Origin: Riemerella anatipestifer
GTDB taxonomy: Bacteria; Bacteroidota; Bacteroidia; Flavobacteriales; Weeksellaceae
Length of the DNA: 64,000 nucleotides
Reading direction: 5' to 3'
NCBI RefSeq assembly: GCF_009670965.2
Contig: NZ_CP073239.1
Span: forward strand, 1,984,001 to 2,048,000
Part shown: positions 55,035 through 63,511 of the stretch, piece after piece
How the letters are laid out: every line of letters begins with the position of its first letter
Position numbering within the stretch: the first letter of the stretch is position 1
Position numbers and translations under genes: made by a program
Notes under the pieces: generated by a model
Databases searched by the model: none
Told to the model about the DNA's origin: nothing
The model's input: the letters and a program-made list of their open reading frames with translations, nothing else

Positions 55035-55550
55035 ATGCATGAACAAGTAGTTTTAGTAAATCCTAAAGATGAGGTTTTAGGTGTGATGGAAAAACTCCAA
55101 GCGCATAGAGGTGGCTTTTTGCATCGTGCTTTTTCGGTTTTCTTATTCAATACCAAAGGAGAAATGCTGCTCCAGAGGAGGGCGGGGGTTAAGTATCATT
55201 CACCTAAACTTTGGACTAACGCGGTTTGTTCTCACCCAAGATTAGGAGAAAGTTACAAGGCTGGAGCTCAGAGAAGGCTCATTGAAGAGTTGGGTATTGA
55301 TGCTGATATTTCCGAAAAATTCAGTTTCATTTATAAAGCCGAGGTTGGTGATAATCTTTGGGAACACGAGCTAGACTATGTGTTTACAGGGATTTACGAA
55401 GGTGATTTTAATCTTAATCCTGAAGAAGTTTCGGAGGTAAGATATATCTCTATGGAAACTTTAGACAAAGAGTTAGAGAATAATCCAAAACAATTTACAG
55501 AATGGTTTAAAATCATTCTCAAAGAGTATAAACAAAAAATGTTGAAATAA
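55035..55550 (+). CDS. idi: Isopentenyl-diphosphate delta-isomerase, type 1
   Basis: This enzyme interconverts isopentenyl and dimethylallyl diphosphate for isoprenoid synthesis. The 171-aa Nudix-fold protein carries the metal/active-site region FLHRAFSVFLFN (about residues 28-39), the catalytic Cys in WTNAVCSHPRLGE (about 61-73), the Nudix-derived AQRRLIEELGI (about 79-89), and the catalytic Glu in LWEHELDYVFTG (about 113-124). Length is normal for type 1. It is followed after 19 bp by gcvT, probably in one transcript. Confidence 0.94.
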   Translation: MHEQVVLVNPKDEVLGVMEKLQAHRGGFLHRAFSVFLFNTKGEMLLQRRAGVKYHSPKLWTNAVCSHPRLGESYKAGAQRRLIEELGIDADISEKFSFIYKAEVGDNLWEHELDYVFTGIYEGDFNLNPEEVSEVRYISMETLDKELENNPKQFTEWFKIILKEYKQKMLK

Positions 55551-55569
55551 TTTAATAATAAAAGTAATA

Positions 55570-56649
55570 ATGAACAAAACAGCTTTATTTAACAAACATG
55601 TTTCGCTAGGCGCAAAAATGGTTCCTTTCGCTGGGTTTGAAATGCCTGTGCAATATTCTGGAGTAACAGAAGAACACTTTGCCGTAAGAGAAAAAGTAGG
55701 AATTTTTGATGTTTCTCATATGGGGCAATTCTTCATAGAAGGTGCTGGTGCTAAAGAACTTCTACAATATGTTACCTCTAATAATGTAGAGGTTTTAGAG
55801 AATGGCAAGGCACAATACTCTTGTCTTCCTAACGGAAAAGGTGGAATTGTAGACGACTTAATTGTTTACAAAATGGAAAACCAAAAGTATTTTGTAGTAG
55901 TAAATGCGTCTAACATAGATAAAGATTGGCAACATATCTCTAAATACAACGAGAAATTTGGAGCTAAAATGACTAATGCTTCAGATGAAATTTCTCTTAT
56001 TGCAATACAAGGTCCTAAAGCATTAGATACTTTACAAAAACTAACAAATACTCAACTTGCGGATATTCCTTACTATCATTTTACCGTAGGAAGTGTAGAT
56101 GGTGTGGCTGATGTTATTATTTCTAATACAGGCTATACCGGAAGTGGCGGCTTTGAAATTTATTTCAAAAATGAGTACGCTGAGCAAATTTGGGACGCTC
56201 TGACTAAGGCAGGAGAAGAGTTTGGACTTATTCCTTGTGGGTTGGCGGCTAGAGATACCCTTCGTTTAGAAAAAGGATTCTGTCTATATGGAAACGATAT
56301 AGATGATACTACTTCTCCGTTAGAAGCAGGGCTAGGCTGGATTACCAAGCTAGATACAGAATTTGTAGATAGAGATTTTCTGGCTCAACAAAAAGAACAG
56401 GGGATTACGAGAAAATTAGTAGGTTTTGAAATGCAAGAAAAAGCCATTCCAAGACACGACTATCCTGTTGTAGATTCAGAAGGGAATATAATTGGTAAGG
56501 TAACATCGGGAACAATGAGTCCTATGAAAAAAATCGGTTTAGGATTGGCTTATGTTGACCAACCTCATTTTAAATTAGGTAGTGAGATTTTTATTCAGAT
56601 TAGAAATAAAAATGTACCTGCAAAAGTGGTTAAAATACCTTTTGTTTAA
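55570..56649 (+). CDS. gcvT: Aminomethyltransferase (glycine cleavage T protein)
   Basis: This is the tetrahydrofolate-dependent T protein of the glycine cleavage system. It releases ammonia and passes a methylene group to tetrahydrofolate. The 359-aa protein has an N-terminal GAKMVPFAGFEMPVQYSGV, FDVSHMGQFFIEG (about residues 46-58), the catalytic Asp region PNGKGGIVDDLIVYK (about 87-101), and GLAARDTLRLEKGFCLYGND (about 221-240). The other gcv genes are not in the window. I saw no glycine riboswitch upstream. A strong hairpin follows the stop. Confidence 0.95.
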   Translation: MNKTALFNKHVSLGAKMVPFAGFEMPVQYSGVTEEHFAVREKVGIFDVSHMGQFFIEGAGAKELLQYVTSNNVEVLENGKAQYSCLPNGKGGIVDDLIVYKMENQKYFVVVNASNIDKDWQHISKYNEKFGAKMTNASDEISLIAIQGPKALDTLQKLTNTQLADIPYYHFTVGSVDGVADVIISNTGYTGSGGFEIYFKNEYAEQIWDALTKAGEEFGLIPCGLAARDTLRLEKGFCLYGNDIDDTTSPLEAGLGWITKLDTEFVDRDFLAQQKEQGITRKLVGFEMQEKAIPRHDYPVVDSEGNIIGKVTSGTMSPMKKIGLGLAYVDQPHFKLGSEIFIQIRNKNVPAKVVKIPFV

Positions 56650-56668
56650 TGAGTTATTTACCCTAAAT

Positions 56669-56711
56669 AAAAGCTTCGCCTCGAATAAAATTCGAGGCGA
56701 AGCTTTTTTAT
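56669..56711. terminator. Strong bidirectional terminator between gcvT and gpmI
   Basis: A perfect 17-bp stem pairs 56669-56685 with 56691-56707 around a 5-nt loop (core GCTTCGCCTCGAA), with T runs on the outer right side and A runs on the left. Confidence 0.92.
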
Positions 56712-56726
56712 AATTAAAGTATTCTT

Positions 56727-58256
56727 TTAAGAAAGAATAACATTACCTGTCATTGCTTCAGGTTTTTCTATATTCATTACTTTTAAGATACTTGGTGCAA
56801 TATCTCCCAATTTACCTGGAGTTAAATTCCATACTTTGTCTTTATCCATAACAATAAGAGGAACTAAATTCGTAGAGTGTTGTGTATTAGGACTACCGTC
56901 AGGATTTATCATAACATCAGAGTTTCCGTGGTCAGCTAGTATAAATACGGTATAACCATTTTCGTAAGCCGTAGTAGCTACTCTTTCTATACATTTATCT
57001 ACGGTTTCGGCTGCTTTTACAGCTGCTTCAAAAACGCCAGTATGCCCTACCATATCAGTATTAGCAAAGTTAAGACAAACGAAATCTGCCGTTTTATTCT
57101 CTAGTTCAGGTACAATTTTGTTGGTAATATCATAAGCAGACATTTCTGGTTTAAGGTCGTAGGTAGCCACCTCTTTAGGACTTGGGCATAAGATTCTTTT
57201 TTCAGCATTAAATTCTTTCTCTCTACCGCCTGAAAAAAAGAAAGTTACATGAGGATATTTCTCTGTTTCCGCGACTCTTATCTGTGATTTCCTGTTTCGT
57301 TCTAATACCTCTCCTAAAGTATCATTTAAAACTTCTTCATCAAAGACTACCTTTACCTCTTTAAAATCTTTATCATAATTGGTAAGTGTGATGTAATGGA
57401 GTTTTAGTGGTGTCATACCAAAATCAGGAAATGCTTTCTGAGAAAGAACTTCAGTAATTTCTCTACCTCTATCGGTTCTAAAATTAAAACAGAATACCAC
57501 ATCATCATTTTCTATCTTTGAAATCGGATTTCCGAGTTCATCTACACAAAGAATAGGTTTCAAAAATTCATCAGAAATGCCTTCTTGATAAGATTTTTCT
57601 ATGCTCTCTACTACATTTCTGCTAGGTTCTCCTACAGCGTTTACCATCACATCATAAGCCAATTTCACCCTTTCCCATCTGCGGTCTCTATCCATTGCGT
57701 AGTATCGCCCCACAACACTAGCAAGCTTTCCTGTGGTACTTTGCATATGCTCTGTAAGCTCTTTTATGAAACCTTTTCCTGAGTGAGGGTCGCAGTCCCT
57801 ACCGTCTGTAAAGGCGTGTACAAAAACATTATCTTTTAATCCAAAATCACTTGCTGCAGACAATAATCCTTTTAAATGGTTGATGTGAGAGTGAACTCCA
57901 CCATTGGATACTAAACCAATAAAATGAACTTTTTTACCATTTTCTTTGGCATAACTAAAGGCTTCTAAAATAGCCTTTTCTTGACCTAAGGTTTTATTTT
58001 CCACCGCCATATTGAGTTTTACCAAATTCTGATAAACCACTCTTCCTGCTCCTAAATTCATGTGTCCTACCTCAGAATTTCCCATTTGTCCGTCTGGTAA
58101 CCCTACGGCTAAGCCACTAGCTTCTAATGTGGTATTAGGAAATTTACTGTAACAGCTATCCATAAATGGTGTGTGTGCTTGGGCAATTGCAGAAACTTTA
58201 TCATCTGTACCTAACCCCCAACCGTCTAATATTGCTAAAAGTACTTTTTTTGACAT
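56727..58256 (-). CDS. gpmI: Phosphoglycerate mutase, 2,3-bisphosphoglycerate-independent
   Basis: This glycolytic enzyme swaps 3- and 2-phosphoglycerate using a phosphoserine intermediate and Mn2+. At 509 aa it has the normal length. The N-terminal metal site is in AILDGWGLG, and the catalytic Ser lies in GQMGNSEVGHMNLGAGRV (about residues 56-73). Further motifs are HVFAFTDGRDCDPHSG-like HAFTDGRDCDPHSG (about 146-159), FNFRTDRGREI (about 257-267), and late metal ligands in NFANTDMVGHTG and ILADHGNSDVM. The TATTTTG-like -7 box TAATTTTG is 20 bp upstream. Confidence 0.96.
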   Translation of the reverse strand: MSKKVLLAILDGWGLGTDDKVSAIAQAHTPFMDSCYSKFPNTTLEASGLAVGLPDGQMGNSEVGHMNLGAGRVVYQNLVKLNMAVENKTLGQEKAILEAFSYAKENGKKVHFIGLVSNGGVHSHINHLKGLLSAASDFGLKDNVFVHAFTDGRDCDPHSGKGFIKELTEHMQSTTGKLASVVGRYYAMDRDRRWERVKLAYDVMVNAVGEPSRNVVESIEKSYQEGISDEFLKPILCVDELGNPISKIENDDVVFCFNFRTDRGREITEVLSQKAFPDFGMTPLKLHYITLTNYDKDFKEVKVVFDEEVLNDTLGEVLERNRKSQIRVAETEKYPHVTFFFSGGREKEFNAEKRILCPSPKEVATYDLKPEMSAYDITNKIVPELENKTADFVCLNFANTDMVGHTGVFEAAVKAAETVDKCIERVATTAYENGYTVFILADHGNSDVMINPDGSPNTQHSTNLVPLIVMDKDKVWNLTPGKLGDIAPSILKVMNIEKPEAMTGNVILS

Positions 58257-58275
58257 AATATGTTGTATTTTCCTA

Positions 58276-58283
58276 CAAAATTA
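58276..58283 (-). promoter_or_regulatory. -7 promoter box of gpmI
   Basis: CAAAATTA on the plus strand reads TAATTTTG on the minus strand, a match to TAnnTTTG, leaving a leader of about 15 nt before the ATG at 58256. Confidence 0.5.
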
Positions 58284-58443
58284 CAAATTAAAACTTTTAT
58301 GATAAGATATGTTTAATATCATATTTACACATAATTCTACTGAAGCATATGGTTCTCTTAGACTTCGCAAGTTGTTTAAATAATAAGTTTTGCTTATTTT
58401 CGTTCCTTTAAATAAATACTAAAAATCTCATTTTAAAATCAAG

Positions 58444-61404
58444 ATGAATAAAAATAAAATATGGATAGCTACGGCTGTGCTTTTTTTCGGACTTTCGGAA
58501 GGACAACAGTCGGCTATTTTTAGTCAAAAAAATGCTTTTTCTTCGGATTTAGCGAGCCAGCTCTACACAACTAAAGTTTTTGCGGCTTCTCAATATCAAT
58601 ACACTCAGCAATATCTTTATCATCAGTCTTTAACTCAATCTCAAAAAGAAATAGCTGGGTTTTACACTCATTTGATTGATGTTATTTTACAAAATCCTTA
58701 TGCGGAAAAAGGGTTAGATACCTTTATTGCAAACCACCCTAATACAGAACATTTTGCAGAGGGACAAGCTCCTTTAGCCGATTTCTATTTAATAAAAAAA
58801 GACTTTCCAAAAGCATTAGAAATACTTAATAAATTAAATGTTAATCATTTATCATCTTCGGAACAGACCCAACATTCTTTAAAGCTGGGGTATGCTAAGT
58901 TTATGTCTGGCGATTCAAAAGCCGCTATTAAGGATTTGGAGAACGCTTACACTTCTTCTGAAGATTCAGAAAAAGGAGATATAGCCTATATGCTGGGGCA
59001 TCTGTACTACACAGAAGGGCAAATAGGAAAGGCTTTTGAATACTTTAACGAGATTAAAGACAAGGAAAAATACAGCAAAATAGTAAAGCCTTATTTTGTT
59101 CAGATGTATTTCAATGATAAAAACTATGATTTAGCAATAGCTGAAGGAGAAACGCTTTTAAAAGAAAATTTAAGTAGTTCTTACAAATCTGAAGTTCATA
59201 AAATAATAGGAGAAAGCTATTTTATGAAAGGAGAATACAGAGCCGCATACCCTCACCTAAAAATATTTTTGGATTCTAAAGAAGCTCCTAGCGAGTCCGA
59301 TTTATACGAAATGGGGTTTGTAGCAGCACAAATGGGTTTGTATGATGAAGCGGTATCCTATTATAATCAGTTAGTTAATAGTCAGTCTGCTTTATCTCAA
59401 AATGCTTATTATCAATTGGGAAATGCTTATTTAGAAACCAATAAAAAGCAGGAAGCTCTGTCTGCCTTCCGTTCTGCTTATCAGATGTCCTATGATGCTA
59501 AAGTTAAAAAGTTGGCTCATCTACAATATGCTAAATTAAGTTACGATATAGGAAATCCTTATGAATCTTCGTCTTCGGTAATACAATCTTATATCCACGG
59601 CTATAAAGATAGTTCTCCAGAGATGCAGACTTTATTGGTGAAATCTTATCTTTATTCGGGTAATTATAAAGAGACTTTAAATGCTTTAAATCAGCTCAAT
59701 GCCAAAACTACTGAAACAGATAAAATAGAGCAAGAGGTAGCCTATCTATTAGGGACGGAAGAATTTAATAAAGGAAATTACAAAGAAGCCGAACTATATT
59801 TTAAAAAGAGTTTGAAGTTTAACCATAATCAAGAGTTTTATCTAAAGGCTCAATATTGGTTGGCACAGACTTATTATCAGTTGGAAGATTACCCTTCGGC
59901 TATTAGTTATTTTGAAAAACTACAAAAGACAGAAGGTAGCTTTGATGAACGCTCGCAAATCAATTATGATTTAGGATATGCTTACTTTAAGAATAAAGAT
60001 TTCGGTAAAGCTAAGGAGTGTTTTAAACTTTACCTTAAAAATCCTAAAGCAGAGTTCAAAGCTGATGTGGAACTAAGACTAGCCGACACACACTATGCTG
60101 ATAACGAACTAAACGATGCTATCGCTATTTATAACAATGCCGAAACAACCGATGAATACACTCTGTTCCAAAAGGCAATGGCGTTAGGTTTTAAAGGTGA
60201 TACTGAAGCTAAAATTTCAGAAATGAAAAAGCTAGCTGCTCAGTATCCTAACTCGGAGTATAAAGATGATGCTTTGTACGAAATAGGCACTGCTTATGCC
60301 GCTAATGATGAGTTTGCTCTTTCTAGCGAATACTTTGATAAAGTGGTTAAAACCAGTACAGATACTCATTTGGTAGCCAATGCAGAAATTTATATGGTAC
60401 AAAATGATATCGAACAAAACCAAGAAGCCAAAGCGTTTTCTGGAATAAAAGCGTTAGCTAAAAAATACCAAAATACCGTTTATGCAGATAAGGTGTTAGT
60501 GGTGGCTCGTCCTCTTTATTTAAAAATAGGAGATACGGCAGGTTATCAAGATTTTGCTAAGAATTTAGGAGTTAGTCTAGACAAATCTGAAATAGACGAA
60601 ATTAACCTATCTGCCGCAAGACAGCTTTACGCCAAAAAGCAGTACGAAAAAGCAATCCCTTACTATGAGAAATATTTAGCACAAAATGTTTCTAGCAATA
60701 CAGCCTTCCAAGCTCAATACGAACTGGGAGAATCTTATTATCAAAATGGAGATGATGCCAAAGCACTTAAATCATTCAATTTTGTAACGGCTTACCCTAA
60801 TGATTATCAGGAGGAAGCAAGACTTCGTTCTGCTCAAATTCTTTTATCTAAAAATAAAGGAGAAGAAGCTGCAGGACATTTAGCCAAGTTAGTAGATTCT
60901 AATAACCCAAAAATAAAATCTTTTGCTCAACAAGAGTTGATGAAATATTATGCTGATAAAAAAGACTTCGCTAAAGCAGAAACTTATGCAGGTTTAATTT
61001 TAAGTAATACCAAAAACTCGCCTGCAGTGTTAGAACAAGCTAAAGTCATTAAAGCTAGAAGTCTTATGAACCAAGGAAAAGACAAAGAGGCTCAAAAATC
61101 TTATACAGATTTAGAAAAATCATCTAACCCTAGCGTAGCGGCGGAAGCCCTTTATGCTAAGGCTTATTATCAAAATAAAACTAAAGCCTTTAAAAATAGT
61201 AATGAAAGTATCTTTAAACTCGCTAATAATTATGCTTCGGAGGAATATTGGGGAGCTAAATCTTTGGTATTGATGGCTAGAAACTATTTGGCGTTAAAGG
61301 ACAAATATCAAGCGAGTTATACCTGTGACCAAGTGATAGCTAACTATCAAGACTTCCCTGATGTAGTGGCAGAAGCTAAGGAAGTTAAAAAAATGATTAA
61401 ATAA
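58444..61404 (+). CDS. Large exported tetratricopeptide-repeat protein
   Basis: This 986-aa protein is built almost wholly of TPR-like helical pairs. A signal peptide covers about residues 1-21 (IATAVLFFGLSEGQQ), so it is periplasmic or outer-membrane-facing. Repeats of about 34-36 residues carry the A/G, Y and P spacing throughout, for example YYQLGNAYLETNKKQEALSAF, YWLAQTYYQLEDYPSAISYF and YELGESYYQNGDDAKALKSF. TPR proteins of this size usually act as scaffolds. The next gene, 30 bp on, encodes an outer-membrane barrel, so a partnership in outer-membrane assembly or transport is a reasonable guess. Similar TPR/barrel pairs occur in Bacteroidota. Confidence 0.9.
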   Translation: MNKNKIWIATAVLFFGLSEGQQSAIFSQKNAFSSDLASQLYTTKVFAASQYQYTQQYLYHQSLTQSQKEIAGFYTHLIDVILQNPYAEKGLDTFIANHPNTEHFAEGQAPLADFYLIKKDFPKALEILNKLNVNHLSSSEQTQHSLKLGYAKFMSGDSKAAIKDLENAYTSSEDSEKGDIAYMLGHLYYTEGQIGKAFEYFNEIKDKEKYSKIVKPYFVQMYFNDKNYDLAIAEGETLLKENLSSSYKSEVHKIIGESYFMKGEYRAAYPHLKIFLDSKEAPSESDLYEMGFVAAQMGLYDEAVSYYNQLVNSQSALSQNAYYQLGNAYLETNKKQEALSAFRSAYQMSYDAKVKKLAHLQYAKLSYDIGNPYESSSSVIQSYIHGYKDSSPEMQTLLVKSYLYSGNYKETLNALNQLNAKTTETDKIEQEVAYLLGTEEFNKGNYKEAELYFKKSLKFNHNQEFYLKAQYWLAQTYYQLEDYPSAISYFEKLQKTEGSFDERSQINYDLGYAYFKNKDFGKAKECFKLYLKNPKAEFKADVELRLADTHYADNELNDAIAIYNNAETTDEYTLFQKAMALGFKGDTEAKISEMKKLAAQYPNSEYKDDALYEIGTAYAANDEFALSSEYFDKVVKTSTDTHLVANAEIYMVQNDIEQNQEAKAFSGIKALAKKYQNTVYADKVLVVARPLYLKIGDTAGYQDFAKNLGVSLDKSEIDEINLSAARQLYAKKQYEKAIPYYEKYLAQNVSSNTAFQAQYELGESYYQNGDDAKALKSFNFVTAYPNDYQEEARLRSAQILLSKNKGEEAAGHLAKLVDSNNPKIKSFAQQELMKYYADKKDFAKAETYAGLILSNTKNSPAVLEQAKVIKARSLMNQGKDKEAQKSYTDLEKSSNPSVAAEALYAKAYYQNKTKAFKNSNESIFKLANNYASEEYWGAKSLVLMARNYLALKDKYQASYTCDQVIANYQDFPDVVAEAKEVKKMIK

Positions 61405-61434
61405 TTTTTAGCGATTAAAAAACTAGAATTGAAA

Positions 61435-63204
61435 ATGAACAAACATAAAATAATAGCACTAATATTGTTAGGTTGGGGAGGTATTTCGTTGGCTCAGATT
61501 AAAGAGGAAAAGCTTATCCTAGACCGCAAAAGAGAGCCTGAAGTTAAGCGTATAGAAAAAAAGAAAACTTCTGTAGCTATAGAAAAAAATTATCCACCTG
61601 AAGAAAAACAGCAAGAGCCTATAAATTACGAAGTGGTGAATGTACCTGTATTGTCGGATTTCAAAACTTCGGCAATACAAGGTGAAGATATTTCGCCAGA
61701 ATTCAATAGAAATTATCTAAGAAACTACTTTAGAATAGGTTATGGTAATTACAATCAATTTTTAGCCGATGCTAATGTTTCTGGTAAAATGCAAGATAAT
61801 TTAGAGGTAGGTGCAAATGTGCATTATCTATCTAATGAAGGTTTAAAGAAGCAATACACTTGGAATTCCTCACAGAAACAAGCGGAAATTTCAGGATTTC
61901 TTAATCATTTTGGAGAAAAAGGCAAGGCTAATCTTACCACTTCCGTAGGTCTTAATGATTATAATTATTATGGCATCTATGCCTTGGTGCCTAGTGCTGA
62001 TACTGATTTAGGACAAAAATACAGTCGTTTTCAGATAAGTGGTAATTATGATTTTTACTCTAACGAAGTTCTTAATGATATTACTGTAAAAACTTCGGCT
62101 ATTAGAGATAGATTTAAAGCTAATGAAAGCCAAATAGACGCTCTTGTAAATCTGTCTAAACATCATTTAAAATTAGGTCAAGATTTAGATGTTAATTTGG
62201 ATTTGGGTGTAAAAATGGATATGGTAAACACTCAGTTTAATATTTTAAATCAACATAATTCTCGTTATTTTGGTGGTGGATTATCGCCCAAAATCACTTT
62301 TAAAAAAGGGCAATCTTACTTAAAAATTGGTTCTGGATTTAATTTGTTAAGTTCTAGTTTAACAAAACTGAATGAAACTCAACAAAAATCTAATCGTTTT
62401 TATTGGTTCCCTCAAGCGGAACTATTCGTAGCGACAACTCCAGAAGTTAATTTATATGGTGGGGTAGAGAGTGGGCTTCAATTCAATACTTATTCGGAAT
62501 TATTGGAACAGAATCCGTTTTTGGTATCTGATTTAGAATTAAAACCTACACATACTAAATATCAGTTTTATTTTGGTGTTAAAGGAATAATTTCTGAACA
62601 AATTAAGTACGATGTTAAAGCTAGTTACGGTAAATTGGACAATATGATGTTCTTTAGAGGTAACTCTTTGTTTTCTAATCTAATGGACGACAACTCAAGG
62701 CTAGGATATGATTATGCTAATACTTTTTCTACTACTTATCACAACGGTACTCTTAGTCAAATTAAAGGTGAAGTAGAGTATAAACCTCTAGCCTCTCTAG
62801 TTTTAGATGGAAATATTCAGTTCCAAAAATATAATTTAGAAAACAATACCAATGTTTATTATAGACCATTGTTACAAGCATCAATAGGAGCAAAATATCA
62901 AACACTTAAAGATAAATTATTGTTAGGGTTTAGAGGCTTTTTTGTAAGTGATAGAACGGCTAATCGTTTTTCTATTAACCCTTCAAGTATCCTGATTTCT
63001 ACTCCTATATATGCAGAAGAAGAGATTGATAACCCAAAAGTAGGTGGTTATGCAGACCTTAATATTTCAGCGGAATATCAGATTAACAAGAATTTCAGTA
63101 TTTTTGCATTCGGTAATAATCTTTTAGGGGCTAATTACCAAAATTATTATGGTTACAAAGTTTTAGGTACGCAAATTATGGGTGGACTTAAAATTAAGTT
63201 TTAA
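61435..63204 (+). CDS. Outer-membrane beta-barrel protein (TonB-receptor-like)
   Basis: This 589-aa exported protein has a signal peptide ending near WGGISLAQ (about residue 21). A Lys/Glu/Pro-rich linker follows (about 25-70), then long amphipathic strands typical of an outer-membrane barrel, ending GTQIMGGLKIKF with a terminal Phe. Strand examples are LEVGANVHYLSNEG and ASIGAKYQTLKDKLLLGFRGFF. It lacks a clear plug domain and TonB box, so it is not a complete TonB-dependent receptor by sequence, but the strand pattern and a late NLLGANYQNYYGYKVLG resemble that superfamily. It lies 30 bp after the TPR gene and probably shares its transcript. An in-frame TTG two codons earlier is rejected. 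Confidence 0.83.
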   Translation: MNKHKIIALILLGWGGISLAQIKEEKLILDRKREPEVKRIEKKKTSVAIEKNYPPEEKQQEPINYEVVNVPVLSDFKTSAIQGEDISPEFNRNYLRNYFRIGYGNYNQFLADANVSGKMQDNLEVGANVHYLSNEGLKKQYTWNSSQKQAEISGFLNHFGEKGKANLTTSVGLNDYNYYGIYALVPSADTDLGQKYSRFQISGNYDFYSNEVLNDITVKTSAIRDRFKANESQIDALVNLSKHHLKLGQDLDVNLDLGVKMDMVNTQFNILNQHNSRYFGGGLSPKITFKKGQSYLKIGSGFNLLSSSLTKLNETQQKSNRFYWFPQAELFVATTPEVNLYGGVESGLQFNTYSELLEQNPFLVSDLELKPTHTKYQFYFGVKGIISEQIKYDVKASYGKLDNMMFFRGNSLFSNLMDDNSRLGYDYANTFSTTYHNGTLSQIKGEVEYKPLASLVLDGNIQFQKYNLENNTNVYYRPLLQASIGAKYQTLKDKLLLGFRGFFVSDRTANRFSINPSSILISTPIYAEEEIDNPKVGGYADLNISAEYQINKNFSIFAFGNNLLGANYQNYYGYKVLGTQIMGGLKIKF

Positions 63205-63221
63205 ATAAAAATAAAATAAGG

Positions 63222-63293
63222 GGCCCTATAGTTTAATGGATAGAATTAAAGATTCCGGTTCTTTAGGTTGAGGTTCGATTCCTCATAGGGCTA
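63222..63293 (+). tRNA. tRNA-Arg (anticodon CCG)
   Basis: The cloverleaf can be folded by hand. The acceptor GGCCCTA (63222-63228) pairs with TAGGGCT (63286-63292), with a G-U first pair. The D arm is GTTT/GAAT, and the anticodon stem AAAGA/TCTTT has loop TTCCGGT, so the anticodon is CCG and reads CGG. The T arm is TGAGG/CCTCA with loop TTCGATT, and the discriminator base is A. CCA is not encoded. The 5' boundary could be shifted one base if GCCCTAT/ATAGGGC is used instead. The tRNA is followed by a tyrosine-recombinase gene, which is typical of an integration site. Confidence 0.92.
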
Positions 63294-63307
63294 CAAACTA
63301 CGCTTTT

Positions 63308-63334
63308 AGGCACTTTTCACGAAGTGCCTTTTTT
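63308..63334 (+). terminator. Terminator after tRNA-Arg
   Basis: AGGCACTT (63308-63315) pairs with AAGTGCCT (63322-63329) around a 6-nt loop, followed by six T. A second AGTGCC with a T tract follows at once. Confidence 0.8.
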
Positions 63335-63429
63335 AGTGCCTTTTTGTTTACAAACCCTCTGTTTATGGTATGTTTCAAAAATTAACCTCATTGCAACAGA
63401 TTGCAATAGATTTTAGTAAAATGCACTTC

Positions 63430-63471
63430 GGTGGTAACAACGGTGGTAACAAATTTGGAATTGTTACCACC
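63430..63471. promoter_or_regulatory. Operator-like repeats upstream of the integrase gene
   Basis: GGTGGTAACAA occurs twice in direct orientation (63430-63440 and 63442-63452, 12 bp apart) and once inverted as TTGTTACCACC (63461-63471). The inverted pair brackets the promoter's -33 region, as expected for a repressor or integrase arm-type binding site. Confidence 0.7.
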
Positions 63472-63485
63472 AACCTATATATTTG
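63454..63485 (+). promoter_or_regulatory. Integrase promoter (TTTG, 20 nt, TATATTTG)
   Basis: TTTG at 63454-63457 and TATATTTG at 63478-63485 are separated by 20 nt, a complete Bacteroidota promoter with a leader of about 22 nt. Confidence 0.6.
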
Positions 63486-63511
63486 CCTCGTTGAATTGTA
63501 ATATCCCTATA

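Noticed and set aside
55551..55569. Glycine riboswitch before gcvT
   Set aside because: Only 19 bp separate idi and gcvT, and no structured leader fits there.
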